Source of the DNA: JAUNSR01 sp036655755
GTDB taxonomy: Bacteria; Bacteroidota; Bacteroidia; Bacteroidales; JAUNSR01
Assembly: GCA_036655755.1 (NCBI GenBank)
Contig: JAVVPN010000011.1
Span: forward strand, 1-54,257
Length of the DNA stretch: 54,257 nt
Reading direction: 5' to 3'
The translations under genes and the position numbers were made by a program. The notes beneath the pieces were generated by a model. The model saw only the letters and a list, made by a program, of their open reading frames with translations. It was not told where the DNA came from and did not search any database. This document shows positions 10,001 to 18,194 of this stretch, piece by piece; within the stretch, counting starts at the first letter, position 1; every line of letters begins with the position of its first letter.

Positions 10001-10204
10001 CAAGTCCGCCATTAACTTATAGGTAGCACGGGCATAATCCGTTTGATCTTTATCATTCACCTGATCTCTCATCCATTTCAGCTCCTCTACCGAGGAGATA
10101 AGGTAGGGATCGGTTGCCGTACCATTGCCACTCAAGGAGGAGATTGCGGCAGAGAGGTTGAATGCATGGAACACCATTACTATAAATAACAGTTTTGTTT
10201 TCAT
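7094..10204 (-). CDS. GLUG-repeat surface protein with T9SS sorting domain, copy B
   Basis: A second 1036-aa protein with the same architecture as the gene at 3905-7015: signal peptide, two GLUG-rich halves, an InlB-like repeat and a C-terminal T9SS sorting domain. It differs from that copy by R for Q (about residue 1009) and A for D (about residue 1028), both inside the sorting domain. The gap to the next copy is 78 bp and has its own candidate promoter, so the two genes may be expressed separately. Both read away from the divergent threonine aldolase gene. Substrate or receptor is unknown. Export by T9SS is inferred from the C-terminus and from the T9SS operon at 40847-46819. Confidence 0.88.
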   Translation of the reverse strand: MKTKLLFIVMVFHAFNLSAAISSLSGNGTATDPYLISSVEELKWMRDQVNDKDQTDYARATYKLMADLDFTDENDWIPIGGKEIPFKGVFHGNDKTIKNIKIGSEDKPANMPSASLFGYIENATIENLGVEWKGLFSLDYSYYSGGIAGSMNSGTIRNCYSAGIISGPTSGGIVGHMITGTIRDSYSSANITASWTYCGGIVGNMESGNISNSYSSGTISASSYTSSFAGGIAGNMNIGNISNSYSSGNISATNVSYSDNPYSPYYSYSGGIVGNLNNGSICNSYSSGNISASNSGESDYPCYAYSGGIAGCINSKGGSISNTYATGRIYSSNSGKANFHSYSGGIVGYTLNGSISNNIALNSSIYAFNKQIDKCFAGKITGSSGTNIDSNYALNDIVLAIGISSDELIPVTDLSGDKNGEELNNEPITILNNYVAGKKYSDAGALLCSWIVENEVNQGNPILDYSSPTMQFTLEGTGSQTDPFLIYTNEDLTKVSVFVNTYPNEYSNKFYKLMADLDFTGENDWTPIGIYAPFKGVFNGNDKTIKNIKIGREDKSTTFYWTGFFGLTENAIIENLGVAWSELYSYSSYSGGIVGYMNNGTIRNSYSAGNIYCSSESESGYESGYGSESYCGGLVGFMHIYSDNGSIQDSYSSANIYSSSESGSYCGGIVGHMDNNEIYRASIQNCYSSGNISSSSAWTSLSGGIIGFMYCDKGIISNSYSSGDISSSSTSDDSYSGGIVAYMESHNGIISNSYSSGNISSSSQSESYSGGIVGVIHNNGDVSSCISLNPSITSICIESKDFAFAGRVAGHIQEGTLSSNYAAENVSVKTGTSESDLSAIDPVGENHGDNLNDTPLNLLNNWVTNNTTPETPYLTWCVLESVNNGNPVFAAFTILTVTFQTTEAMPETSVQATYGALLTKPIDPVCEGFDFAGWYKDPEYKQPWDFDTDRVYGHTTLYAKWDISDSIEELNSDHLVIYSGTAEIVVKNAASGITIYNTAGALIKTIQRPGSVEHIGVEAGYYILKTAGVSKKVIVY

Positions 10205-10232
10205 GAGGTTAGTTGTTTTTTTGTTTGATAAA

Positions 10233-10240
10233 TAAAGCTA
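10233..10240 (-). promoter_or_regulatory. Candidate -7 box of GLUG gene copy B
   Basis: The minus strand reads TAGCTTTA about 29 bp before the start codon, in a leader conserved with copy A. The region beyond it, to about 10320, is very AT-rich. Confidence 0.4.
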
Positions 10241-10382
10241 CAAAAAAGTTATAATAATTAAATAAAATAAGCAGTTATTTTAAAAATTATATAAAAAGCG
10301 ATTCGAATTAAGTTATTTATTCTGATTCTAATGATCTTCGAAAGTTGTGTTTTCAGCGCTCTGCCAAATCAAAAATAGAATC

Positions 10383-10390
10383 TATCTTTA
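10383..10390 (+). promoter_or_regulatory. Candidate -7 box of threonine aldolase gene
   Basis: TATCTTTA, one base from TAnnTTTG, 25 bp before the ATG at 10416. Its position supports that start over an in-frame ATG at 10347, which would lie upstream of the promoter. Confidence 0.45.
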
Positions 10391-10415
10391 TCGCCTCAAA
10401 CAAACCATCTACATT

Positions 10416-11462
10416 ATGAGAAGTTTTGGATCGGACAATAATTCGGGAGTGCATCCGGAGGTTTTGAAGGCGATTGCGGAAGCGAACGATAATCATGCGC
10501 CGGGATACGGCGATGAGGCGTGGACGCACCGCGCAGAGCAGGAGTTTAAAGCTGTTTTCGGCGAGCAGGCCGAAGCATTGATTGTATTTAACGGCACGGG
10601 AGCCAATGCGGTGGCATTGCAGATATTGACGCGTCCCTATAATAGCATCTTGTGTGCGGAAACGGCGCATATATTGATGGACGAATGCGGGGCACCTTGC
10701 CGAATGACGGGTTGCCAGTTGCGTCCGATTGCTACCCCCGACGGGAAGCTGACGCCTGAACTGATTCGCCCTTACCTGCAGGGTTTCGGCGATCAGCACC
10801 ATTCGCAGCCGAGGGCGATTTATCTGTCGCAATGTACGGAGATGGGCACGGTGTATACGCCCGAAGAATTGAAGGCGATTACCGCGCTGGCGCACGAATA
10901 CGGGATGTTCGTTCACATGGATGGGGCACGCATCGCTAACGCGGCGGCCTATCTGGATTGTTCGCTCAAAGCGATCACGACCGATTGCGGTATCGACATA
11001 TTGAGTTTTGGCGGTACGAAAAACGGGCTGATGATGGGCGAAAGCGTAGTGATTTTGAATCCTGCGTTGAAAGGGGAGGCTTATTTTATCCGCAAACAGT
11101 CGGCACAGCTGGCTTCGAAAATGCGTTACCTGTCGTGCCAGTTCTCAGCCTATTTTGCAGGGGATTTGTGGTTACGCAATGCCACCCATGCCAACGGGAT
11201 GGCCCAACGCATTTACAAAGCGTTGAGCGCGTATCAGGAAATTGAATTCCTCGATGCCGTAGAATCGAACGTGATGTTCCTGCGGATGCCAGCCGCATGG
11301 GCCCGCGAGTTGCGGAAAACCTATTTCTTCTACTTCCTGAGTGAAGAGCGGGGCGAAATCCGGTTGGTGACATCGTTCGATACTACGGACGAAGATGTAG
11401 AGGGGCTGATCGGTTGTTTGGCGCAGATTGCTACTCAACATACTCATATCCCAACGCGGTAA
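10416..11462 (+). CDS. ltaE: Low-specificity L-threonine aldolase
   Basis: A 348-aa fold-type I PLP enzyme that splits L-threonine or L-allo-threonine to glycine and acetaldehyde in the cytoplasm. It begins MRSFGSDNNSGVHPEVLKA, as the family does. It has the substrate-binding stretch HMDGARIANAA and the PLP lysine in SFGGTKNG. The length is typical. The start at 10416 was chosen over the longer frame from 10347 because the extra 23 residues are not family-like and would overlap the candidate promoter. The gene runs convergently into the metal permease, and the last 32 bp of both coding regions overlap. Confidence 0.9.
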   Translation: MRSFGSDNNSGVHPEVLKAIAEANDNHAPGYGDEAWTHRAEQEFKAVFGEQAEALIVFNGTGANAVALQILTRPYNSILCAETAHILMDECGAPCRMTGCQLRPIATPDGKLTPELIRPYLQGFGDQHHSQPRAIYLSQCTEMGTVYTPEELKAITALAHEYGMFVHMDGARIANAAAYLDCSLKAITTDCGIDILSFGGTKNGLMMGESVVILNPALKGEAYFIRKQSAQLASKMRYLSCQFSAYFAGDLWLRNATHANGMAQRIYKALSAYQEIEFLDAVESNVMFLRMPAAWARELRKTYFFYFLSEERGEIRLVTSFDTTDEDVEGLIGCLAQIATQHTHIPTR

Positions 11463-12672
11463 TCGCTTCGATCACTTTTTCATCGGGTACGTCGCCTTCT
11501 ACATAGGCGATCCCTTTAGGAAGATTCACATTGACAGACTCTGTCCCCGCCAGTGCGGACAGGGTCTTTTCTACATTCAGACGGCAATGGTTACAGTCCA
11601 TCCCCTTGATTTTGTACGTTTTCATTCGTGTCGTTCGAAGTTGATTCTTGGGTGGAAAGCGTTTGATGTAAAACGCATGCCCCACCACGATTAAAAACAG
11701 GATGCTCGAAGCGATGTTGAAATAGGAACTGTCGAGATGACACGACTGTTGTGTAAAAGCATCGATGCGGCCGGTAAACCAGGATGCAGGCAAATAACGG
11801 TCGATGAGCCATCCGAAGCCGATAGCACCGGCAAAGATGGAGAAGAGGTAAAGCAGCAGTACTTTGCGCCCCATTACTTTACCGATAACCAGTATCGATG
11901 CGATGTTGGTAGCCGGGCCTGCCATCAATAATACAAGAGCGGCTCCCGGCGTGAGTCCTTTGGCCATCAATGCGAGTGCAATCGGGATGGAGCCCGTAGC
12001 GCAGAGATACATCGGCACCGAAAGAAGCAATACCAACACCATATTGAGCAGGGGTTGATCGGCGAATCGGGCGAAGAACGTATCGGGTACGAAAATGGTG
12101 ATGATTGCCGCAACCACTAATCCTAGCAACAACCATTTACCCAAATCCTGTACCATATCCACCATACCGTAGCGTACAGCTTCGAGCAAACGGGTCCCAA
12201 AAGGGGTGGTTTGGGTTTTCGGCGCATCAGCCGGCTCGGTTGTGACTTGGGATGAATCGCTATGGTCTGATTGGGAGAATAGATTGATCAATGTTCCACC
12301 CAGTAAAGCAGTTACGAGTGCAACGAGCGGGCGGATAATGGCGAACGGCAAGCCCAACAGCGAGTAGGTGGCGAAGATCGAATCGACGCCCGTCTGCGGG
12401 GTGGCGATTAGGAATGAGCCGGTAGCCCCTGCCGAGCTCCCCTCTTTACGCAACGACATGGCGGTGGGAAGTACGCCGCAAGAGCATAACGGAAGCGGAA
12501 TGCCGAACAGGGCGGCTTTTAATACGGAGCCGACCGAGGGTTTCGACAAGTGGCGTGCGTAGAAATTGCGGGGCACGAATACGTGCAGTAATCCGGCTAC
12601 CAGAAATCCCAACAGCAGGTAAGGTGACATTTCGTTGAGTAAAACGAAAAACGGGGTGATATATTTATCCAT
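11431..12672 (-). CDS. SO_0444-type heavy-metal efflux permease with C-terminal HMA domain
   Basis: A 413-aa inner-membrane protein of the permease family PF03773 (ArsP/DUF318-like). It has about eight to ten hydrophobic segments and the conserved motif PLPLCSCGVLP near residues 56-66. A second related half carries MYLCATGSIPIALALM and LLMAGPATNIAS. The last 65 residues form a heavy-metal-associated domain with GMDCNHC, a CxxC site for Cu, Zn or a similar ion. Members of this group are described as Cu/Zn efflux transporters. The regulator at 12750-13316 lies directly upstream on the same strand and has its own CxxC domain, which supports metal export as the role. The actual metal cannot be told from sequence. 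Confidence 0.83.
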   Translation of the reverse strand: MDKYITPFFVLLNEMSPYLLLGFLVAGLLHVFVPRNFYARHLSKPSVGSVLKAALFGIPLPLCSCGVLPTAMSLRKEGSSAGATGSFLIATPQTGVDSIFATYSLLGLPFAIIRPLVALVTALLGGTLINLFSQSDHSDSSQVTTEPADAPKTQTTPFGTRLLEAVRYGMVDMVQDLGKWLLLGLVVAAIITIFVPDTFFARFADQPLLNMVLVLLLSVPMYLCATGSIPIALALMAKGLTPGAALVLLMAGPATNIASILVIGKVMGRKVLLLYLFSIFAGAIGFGWLIDRYLPASWFTGRIDAFTQQSCHLDSSYFNIASSILFLIVVGHAFYIKRFPPKNQLRTTRMKTYKIKGMDCNHCRLNVEKTLSALAGTESVNVNLPKGIAYVEGDVPDEKVIEAITALGYEYVE

Positions 12673-12688
12673 CGTTTATTTTTTGATG

Positions 12689-12696
12689 CAAAAATA
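12689..12696 (-). promoter_or_regulatory. Candidate -7 box of metal permease gene
   Basis: The minus strand reads TATTTTTG, a full match to TAnnTTTG, 16 bp before the permease start. The 77-bp gap between regulator and permease therefore may hold a regulated promoter; the GC-rich stretch at 12701-12716 is where a regulator could bind. No -33 TTG is clear. Confidence 0.5.
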
Positions 12697-12749
12697 GTAT
12701 CGCCGGAAGGGGTGGTTATTACAGTATTTCCTGAAAATGTTACATGATT

Positions 12750-13316
12750 TTACAGCTCGTCGATGGGGCGGCGCGAAAAAGCCTTCTCGCGTTTGTAGGT
12801 GGTGGGTGTCATCCCCGTAACGCGTTTGAACTGATTGCTGAGGTGGGCGTTGCTCGAATAACCCATTCGGAAAGCTATCTCACTAAGGGTGAGCTCGTCA
12901 TAATCGAGCAACTCTTTTACGCGCTCTACCTTCTGCAGGATGTGATACTTCTCGATGGTGTACCCTTCGTTGGCCGAAAAGAGAGCGCTCAGATAGCGGT
13001 AGTCCATACCGATCTCCGCGCAGATAAGGTCTGAGAGGTTTCGGTTGCGCTCGTTCTCGTCGCTGTGTACCTCATTGATGATAATACATTTGATCTGTTC
13101 GATGATGCGTGTCTGCTTGTCGGCAATCAGTTCGAAGCCGAGTGCTTCAAGGCGTATGCGCAGGGCGGTCAGTTGGTCGGAGGTGAGTTCTTCGCGCACT
13201 TCAGCCACGCCCATTCGCACGGTAACTACCGTAAGCCCCATGCCTTGAAGCTCCGAACGAACCAGCATGACGCATCGGCCGCAAACGATATTTTTAATGT
13301 GTATGATCATAATCAA
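12750..13316 (-). CDS. AraC-family regulator with N-terminal HMA-like metal-binding domain
   Basis: A 188-aa protein in two parts. Residues 1-70 look like a ferredoxin-fold heavy-metal-associated domain with a CxxC site (IVCGRC) in the usual loop after the first strand. Residues about 80-185 are an AraC/XylS DNA-binding domain with both helix-turn-helix motifs; the second contains LTLSEIAFRMGYSSNAHLS and the following FKRVTGMTP. No sugar-binding or other large sensor domain is present. Placed 77 bp upstream of the HMA-permease on the same strand, it probably senses the metal that the permease exports and controls that gene. Binding, metal and direction of control are inference. A start two codons later (13310) is equally possible. 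Confidence 0.8.
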   Translation of the reverse strand: MIMIIHIKNIVCGRCVMLVRSELQGMGLTVVTVRMGVAEVREELTSDQLTALRIRLEALGFELIADKQTRIIEQIKCIIINEVHSDENERNRNLSDLICAEIGMDYRYLSALFSANEGYTIEKYHILQKVERVKELLDYDELTLSEIAFRMGYSSNAHLSNQFKRVTGMTPTTYKREKAFSRRPIDEL

Positions 13317-13560
13317 AAAGCGCTACAAAGAAGAGTAAATGTAATAATTATATCCAATCCTTATTCATGCTGATTGTATATTGCAGAATACTTTCTTGAA
13401 TATGAAAAGTAAAAGTGTTAAATAGAAAGTAAAGATGGTGTTATTGTGTTATTTTGAAATTAATTTAAATATAAATTATGTAATTTAATATTTAATATAG
13501 TATATTAGTATTGCGATGAAAAGGCGGCGTAGAATTATTGTAACATTTAATTTATTATTT
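13317..13560. other. AT-rich divergent intergenic region
   Basis: Separates the AraC-type regulator (minus) from the adhesin-like gene (plus). It is very AT-rich from about 13380. No TAnnTTTG box, hairpin or small gene stood out. Confidence 0.4.
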
Positions 13561-15954
13561 ATGAAAAAACTGTTTACTCCCTTAGCCTGCCTTTTCTTCG
13601 CAGGCATCTTGCAAGCCCAGTCCGTTTTTGAATGTAAGTTCTCTCCCGAAAATTTTGAAAAATGGATCGTTATTGATGCTAATGACGATCAGAAAACATG
13701 GGAATTGAAAGCAAGTGACGAGACTATATATGTCGCAGCTTATCCTTATCACGGAACCAATGTAGCAGACGACTGGTTGATTTCGCCGACTATTAAAGTG
13801 GAGCCAAACCGTTATTATAAATTGTCATTTAAATATCAGGGTTCTTCTTATGGTGAAAAGATGGATGTTTTCTGCGGTACTGCCCCGAATGTAGCCGCTA
13901 TGACAAATCTCGTTGTTGATTTGGGAGAATTTAAAAATGGCGAAGCAAAGGAAGCGCAAGGATTGATCAGTGCAAACGGCAGTGAGGCAGTTTATTTGGG
14001 TTTTCATGCTAAGAGCGACCCCGACAAATTCCGGATCTATTTAAATGATATCAGCCTGGATCCTTGTTCTGCAATCGATATCAGTCCCCGTGAAGTTCTC
14101 TCCCCGGTTACCGGATTTAATTTGGGCGAAGAGCAGCTGACGGTACGAATCACAAATAGCGGTTTCGAACCGGTAAGTAATATTCCGGTTTGTTTTTCGG
14201 TCAATAACGGTACACCTATACGTGAAATCATTACCCAATCGCTGGCCGCCGGCGCTTCTGTCGACTATTCTTTCACTGCCAGGGCAGATCTTTCCGCTCC
14301 GCGCATCACACATCAGATTAAAGTATGGACAGAGGTTGCGGAAGATGCCATCAACCTCAACGATACTTGTTGGGCTCAGGTGCGTCACCTTTCGGAAGCC
14401 CGCGCGCCTTATTTTATGGGATTTGAAGAAGATGAAGAAACAGACCAGATTGCAACCTTTAACCTGAACGACGATACCGGCGACTGGTCATTAACCAAAA
14501 ACTCTTTCTTTGGCTATTTTGCAAATACGGGATCGTATGCCATGGTATATGACTATGATAAGGTAAATAATGGAAATGACTGGTTTATTCTTGAACCGAT
14601 CATTCTTGAAGCCGGTTTTTATTCGCTTAAATTCTGGTATTCGGGTATGGGCGATCATCCGGAACGTCTGGCTGCTTATTACGGAAAAGAGCAGAAGCCC
14701 GAAGCCATGACAAATCTCATTGTTGAATACGATCCGTTTTTGACAAGTGAATATCTCGAATCGGCCTCTGTTTTTGAGATAAAAGAAGCGGGTACTTATT
14801 ATTTCGGATTTAAGGCTTTCAGTGATAAAGATGAAAACATTATTTGTGTAGACGATATATCCATAGAGAAAGTGATCCCGACACAAATTGATTTGGCGAT
14901 AGGCAAACTTACTAACCCGTCGAATGGTTATATTCGTTCCTCAAATTCAAAAGATATTGTTTTCGATATTGTAAATAAAGGAATTGCGCATGCCGCAGAT
15001 GCGCAGGTAACTGTTCTGTTGGACAATCGGCAGGTATTTTCACAAACCGTCGCACTTGCCGCTCAACAAACAAAGACAATCACAGTCACAGATGCCCTAA
15101 AAGAGATGCCCAAAGGTCTTTATCAGTTGCATATTACTATCGCACATCCAAATGAAGATGCGGATAAAGAAAATAATGATTTGGATGCAACTTTTAGGAT
15201 AGTGGGTGACCCTGTCGTTATGTACGATTTTGAGCAGGGAGTAATACCGAATACGTTTAAACTGGAAGTTTGCGACGGAGCTGTCATAAATGATCAAATC
15301 GCGGATCTTTTCCCTAAGAACGAAGCGTGGAATCTTGTTGAAATAAATGAACACCAGATATATGGTAACTGGATGATTGCCAGTGGTTCTTTCTTTTCAA
15401 CTAAACAGCAAGCTGACAGATGGTGTATTCTGCCCGAATATAAAGTTTCATCTCCGGACGCATGTTTCATCTGGACCGGTGTTTCGATGGATGCTACATT
15501 CCCTGAAGATTATGAGGTGCTTGTTTCTGAAGAGGGTGATAATTTAGAAAGTTTTAATACGGTTGCTACGGTAAAGGGGGAAAACTCTACCATCAACCCT
15601 TCCACCCGCGGAATAGAACTGGGGGCATATGCCGGTAAGAACATTCATGTCGCATTCCGGCTACGAACCTTAGACGGTTATGTGCTTACGCTCGATAATC
15701 TGGGATTCTATGATGCTGATCCAAGTGGTATCACCGTAAAATCGATAGACGGTGTAGAAATTCGCGTAATAGATAATGAATTGATTGTGACCGGAATGGA
15801 AGTTGCGGGGATCAATTTGTTCAATGCATCCGGATCGGTTCTTTTAAACGGGCGCGAAAACCGATTGGATCTCACAGCCCTTCCTTCGGGAGTGTATCTT
15901 GTTGAGATAAAAGACTTCGCCGGTACCCGATTGATTCATCGGATAGTACGATAA
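13561..15954 (+). CDS. Cleaved-adhesin-like secreted protein with T9SS sorting domain
   Basis: A 797-aa protein. Residues 1-20 (MKKLFTPLACLFFAGILQAQ) form a signal peptide. Three jelly-roll segments resemble the cleaved-adhesin/MAM-like domains of gingipains and HagA, at about 20-170, 290-440 and 570-710. Each shows the W-x-L-x-SP or WFILEP strand and a repeated DxISL/DDISIE/DNLGFYD end. The linkers at about 185-285 and 455-560 look like CARDB-type beta-sandwiches. The last 80 or so residues are a type A T9SS sorting domain (LTALPSGVYLVEI, ending HRIVR). An in-frame ATG at 13516 would put 15 Arg-rich residues before the signal peptide, so 13561 is preferred. No protease domain is present. It is probably a surface adhesin or binding protein. 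Confidence 0.82.
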   Translation: MKKLFTPLACLFFAGILQAQSVFECKFSPENFEKWIVIDANDDQKTWELKASDETIYVAAYPYHGTNVADDWLISPTIKVEPNRYYKLSFKYQGSSYGEKMDVFCGTAPNVAAMTNLVVDLGEFKNGEAKEAQGLISANGSEAVYLGFHAKSDPDKFRIYLNDISLDPCSAIDISPREVLSPVTGFNLGEEQLTVRITNSGFEPVSNIPVCFSVNNGTPIREIITQSLAAGASVDYSFTARADLSAPRITHQIKVWTEVAEDAINLNDTCWAQVRHLSEARAPYFMGFEEDEETDQIATFNLNDDTGDWSLTKNSFFGYFANTGSYAMVYDYDKVNNGNDWFILEPIILEAGFYSLKFWYSGMGDHPERLAAYYGKEQKPEAMTNLIVEYDPFLTSEYLESASVFEIKEAGTYYFGFKAFSDKDENIICVDDISIEKVIPTQIDLAIGKLTNPSNGYIRSSNSKDIVFDIVNKGIAHAADAQVTVLLDNRQVFSQTVALAAQQTKTITVTDALKEMPKGLYQLHITIAHPNEDADKENNDLDATFRIVGDPVVMYDFEQGVIPNTFKLEVCDGAVINDQIADLFPKNEAWNLVEINEHQIYGNWMIASGSFFSTKQQADRWCILPEYKVSSPDACFIWTGVSMDATFPEDYEVLVSEEGDNLESFNTVATVKGENSTINPSTRGIELGAYAGKNIHVAFRLRTLDGYVLTLDNLGFYDADPSGITVKSIDGVEIRVIDNELIVTGMEVAGINLFNASGSVLLNGRENRLDLTALPSGVYLVEIKDFAGTRLIHRIVR

Positions 15955-15970
15955 CGAATCTTAAAGTATA

Positions 15971-15994
15971 AAAAGACGGTTTTTACCGTCTTTT
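15971..15994 (+). terminator. Rho-independent terminator after adhesin-like gene
   Basis: A 10-bp perfect stem (15971-15980 with 15985-15994, TTTT loop) is followed by a T run, 16 bp after the stop codon. Confidence 0.85.
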
Positions 15995-16040
15995 TTATTT
16001 TGGTACGGTATCTTCCTCTTTAAATCAGTAGTTTTGTTAT

Positions 16041-16048
16041 TATCTTTG
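16041..16048 (+). promoter_or_regulatory. -7 box of metG
   Basis: TATCTTTG is a full match to TAnnTTTG and lies 39 bp before the metG start codon. A -33 TTG is not well placed. Confidence 0.6.
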
Positions 16049-16087
16049 TGCTTCGATTTCGAATGAATTAATATACAACGCGATAAG

Positions 16088-18127
16088 ATGGAAAAGAATT
16101 TCAAAAGAACACTCGTTACCACCGCATTACCCTATGCGAATGGTCCGGTGCACATCGGTCACCTGGCCGGGGTATATGTGCCGGCTGATATTTATACACG
16201 TTATCTTCGTCTGAAAGGGGAAGAGGTGATAATGATCGGGGGATCCGACGAGCACGGGGTGCCTATTACGATCAAGGCTAAGGCTGAGGGAATTACGCCT
16301 CAGGACGTAGTGGACCGTTACCATACGATTATCAAAGATTCGTTCGAAGAGTTCGGCATTACATTCGACGTGTATTCACGCACTTCTTCGGAAACACACC
16401 ATAAAACAGCTTCCGACTTTTTCCGCAAGCTGTATGACAAGGGAGAATTTATCGAGAAAACTTCTGAGCAGTATTATGATGAGGACGCCAACCAATTCCT
16501 TGCCGACCGCTACATCACGGGTACTTGTCCGCATTGCGGCAACGAACGTGCGTATGGCGACCAGTGTGAGGCTTGCGGTACATCATTGAACGCTACCGAC
16601 CTGATCAACCCGAAGTCGGCCATTACAGGCAACACGCCGGTATTGCGCGAAACCAAGCACTGGTACCTTCCACTCGACAAGCACGAACCGTTCTTGCGCG
16701 AATGGATCCTTGAAAACCACAAGGAATGGAAACCGAATGTGTACGGACAGTGCAAATCATGGTTGGATATGGGATTGCAGCCACGCGCGGTGAGCCGCGA
16801 CTTGGATTGGGGCGTACCGGTGCCGGTTGAGGGTGCCGAAGGAAAAGTACTTTACGTATGGTTCGACGCGCCGATCGGTTATATTTCGAATACCATCGAA
16901 TTGTTGCCTGACTCATGGGAACAGTGGTGGAAATCGGAAGATACCAAACTGGTTCACTTCATCGGAAAAGACAATATCGTATTCCATTGTATCGTATTCC
17001 CGGCGATGTTGAAGGCTGAGGGTAGCTATATCCTTCCTGAAAACGTACCGGCAAACGAATTCCTGAATCTGGAAGGAGACAAAATCTCTACTTCTCGTAA
17101 CTGGGCGGTATGGTTGCACGAATACCTGAAAGAGTTTCCGGGCAAACAGGATGTGTTGCGTTATGTATTGACTGCCAATGCGCCTGAAACAAAAGACAAC
17201 GACTTCACATGGAAAGACTTCCAGGCTCGCAACAACAACGAGTTGGTGGCTATCCTGGGTAACTTCGTAAACCGTGCGATGGTATTGACTCATAAATATT
17301 TCGAGGGTAAAGTACCGGCTGCGGGCGAATTGACCGACTACGACAAACAAACATTGGCCGACTTCGAAAATGTGAAGATCGAGGTTGAAAAATACTTGGA
17401 TCAGTACCGTTTCCGCGATGCGTTGAAAGAGGCGATGAACCTTGCCCGTATCGGTAACAAGTACCTGGCGGACATGGAGCCTTGGAAACTGGCGAAAACA
17501 GATATGGAGCGTGTGGCTACCATCATGAATATATCGCTTCAGATCGTGGCGAACCTGGGTATCGCATTCGAACCGTTCTTGCCGTTCTCGGCGAAAAAAA
17601 TGCGCGATTTCGTAGCGTTGGATCATTGTAACTGGGATGAGCTGGGCCGTATTACGTTGCTTGCCGAAGGTACGCAGCTTGCAGAGCCTTCATTGTTGTT
17701 CGAGAAAATCGAAGATGCAACCATCGAAGCGCAGGTACAGAAACTATTGGATACGAAAAAAGCGAACGAGCTGAAGGCTTACAAACCGGCTCCGGTAAAA
17801 GAGGATACTTCGTTCGACGACTTCATGAAGATGGATATCCGTGTGGGTACGGTGCTGGAGTGTGCCAAAGTGCCGAAAGCTGATAAATTGCTTCAGTTCA
17901 AGATCGATGACGGAATGGGCGGACGCACCATCGTGTCGGGTATCGCAAAATATTATAATCCGGAAGATCTGATCGGTAAGCAGGTTTGCTTTATCGCCAA
18001 CTTCCCGCCGCGCAAACTGAAAGGAATCGAATCGCAGGGTATGATTCTTTCGGCAGAGGATGCGGATGGCCGATTGGTGGTGATCTCGCCGTCGGATCTT
18101 GTAAAATCGGGTGTATCGGTAGGATAA
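16088..18127 (+). CDS. metG: Methionyl-tRNA synthetase
   Basis: A 679-aa class I aminoacyl-tRNA synthetase that charges tRNA-Met and initiator tRNA with methionine. The HIGH motif is at residues 22-25. The zinc-binding CPHC...CEAC knuckle is near residues 146-163. The KMSKS loop appears as KISTS near residue 333. After the anticodon-binding helical domain, residues about 575-679 form an EMAP/Trbp111-like tRNA-binding domain (MDIRVGTVLECAKVPKADKL), which makes this the long, dimer-type MetG. The gene stands alone with its own promoter and a strong terminator. Confidence 0.97.
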   Translation: MEKNFKRTLVTTALPYANGPVHIGHLAGVYVPADIYTRYLRLKGEEVIMIGGSDEHGVPITIKAKAEGITPQDVVDRYHTIIKDSFEEFGITFDVYSRTSSETHHKTASDFFRKLYDKGEFIEKTSEQYYDEDANQFLADRYITGTCPHCGNERAYGDQCEACGTSLNATDLINPKSAITGNTPVLRETKHWYLPLDKHEPFLREWILENHKEWKPNVYGQCKSWLDMGLQPRAVSRDLDWGVPVPVEGAEGKVLYVWFDAPIGYISNTIELLPDSWEQWWKSEDTKLVHFIGKDNIVFHCIVFPAMLKAEGSYILPENVPANEFLNLEGDKISTSRNWAVWLHEYLKEFPGKQDVLRYVLTANAPETKDNDFTWKDFQARNNNELVAILGNFVNRAMVLTHKYFEGKVPAAGELTDYDKQTLADFENVKIEVEKYLDQYRFRDALKEAMNLARIGNKYLADMEPWKLAKTDMERVATIMNISLQIVANLGIAFEPFLPFSAKKMRDFVALDHCNWDELGRITLLAEGTQLAEPSLLFEKIEDATIEAQVQKLLDTKKANELKAYKPAPVKEDTSFDDFMKMDIRVGTVLECAKVPKADKLLQFKIDDGMGGRTIVSGIAKYYNPEDLIGKQVCFIANFPPRKLKGIESQGMILSAEDADGRLVVISPSDLVKSGVSVG

Positions 18128-18149
18128 CCGGGTTACGGATCAACTTATA

Positions 18150-18190
18150 AAAGGCAGTTATTCGGGTTTACTCCCCGGATAACTGCTTTT
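18150..18190 (+). terminator. Rho-independent terminator after metG
   Basis: A 17-bp stem with two G-T wobbles (18150-18166 with 18174-18190) is followed by a T run, 22 bp after the metG stop. Confidence 0.88.
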
Positions 18191-18194
18191 TTTA

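Larger units (their letters stand above)
3905..10250. repeat. Tandem duplication of a 3.19-kb unit
   Basis: Two direct copies with a 3189-bp period each hold one 3111-bp GLUG gene and about 45 bp of upstream DNA. Over the coding body the copies appear identical by eye. Differences cluster in about 75 bp at the 3' end of the genes (seven substitutions between 3934-4002 and the matching bases 7123-7191), plus a change near the start codon and many in the flanks. The pattern fits an older duplication whose interior has been homogenised. Confidence 0.92.

Noticed and set aside
16913..17626. 237-codon antisense frame in metG
   Set aside because: Shadow of a well-conserved gene with no domain signal.
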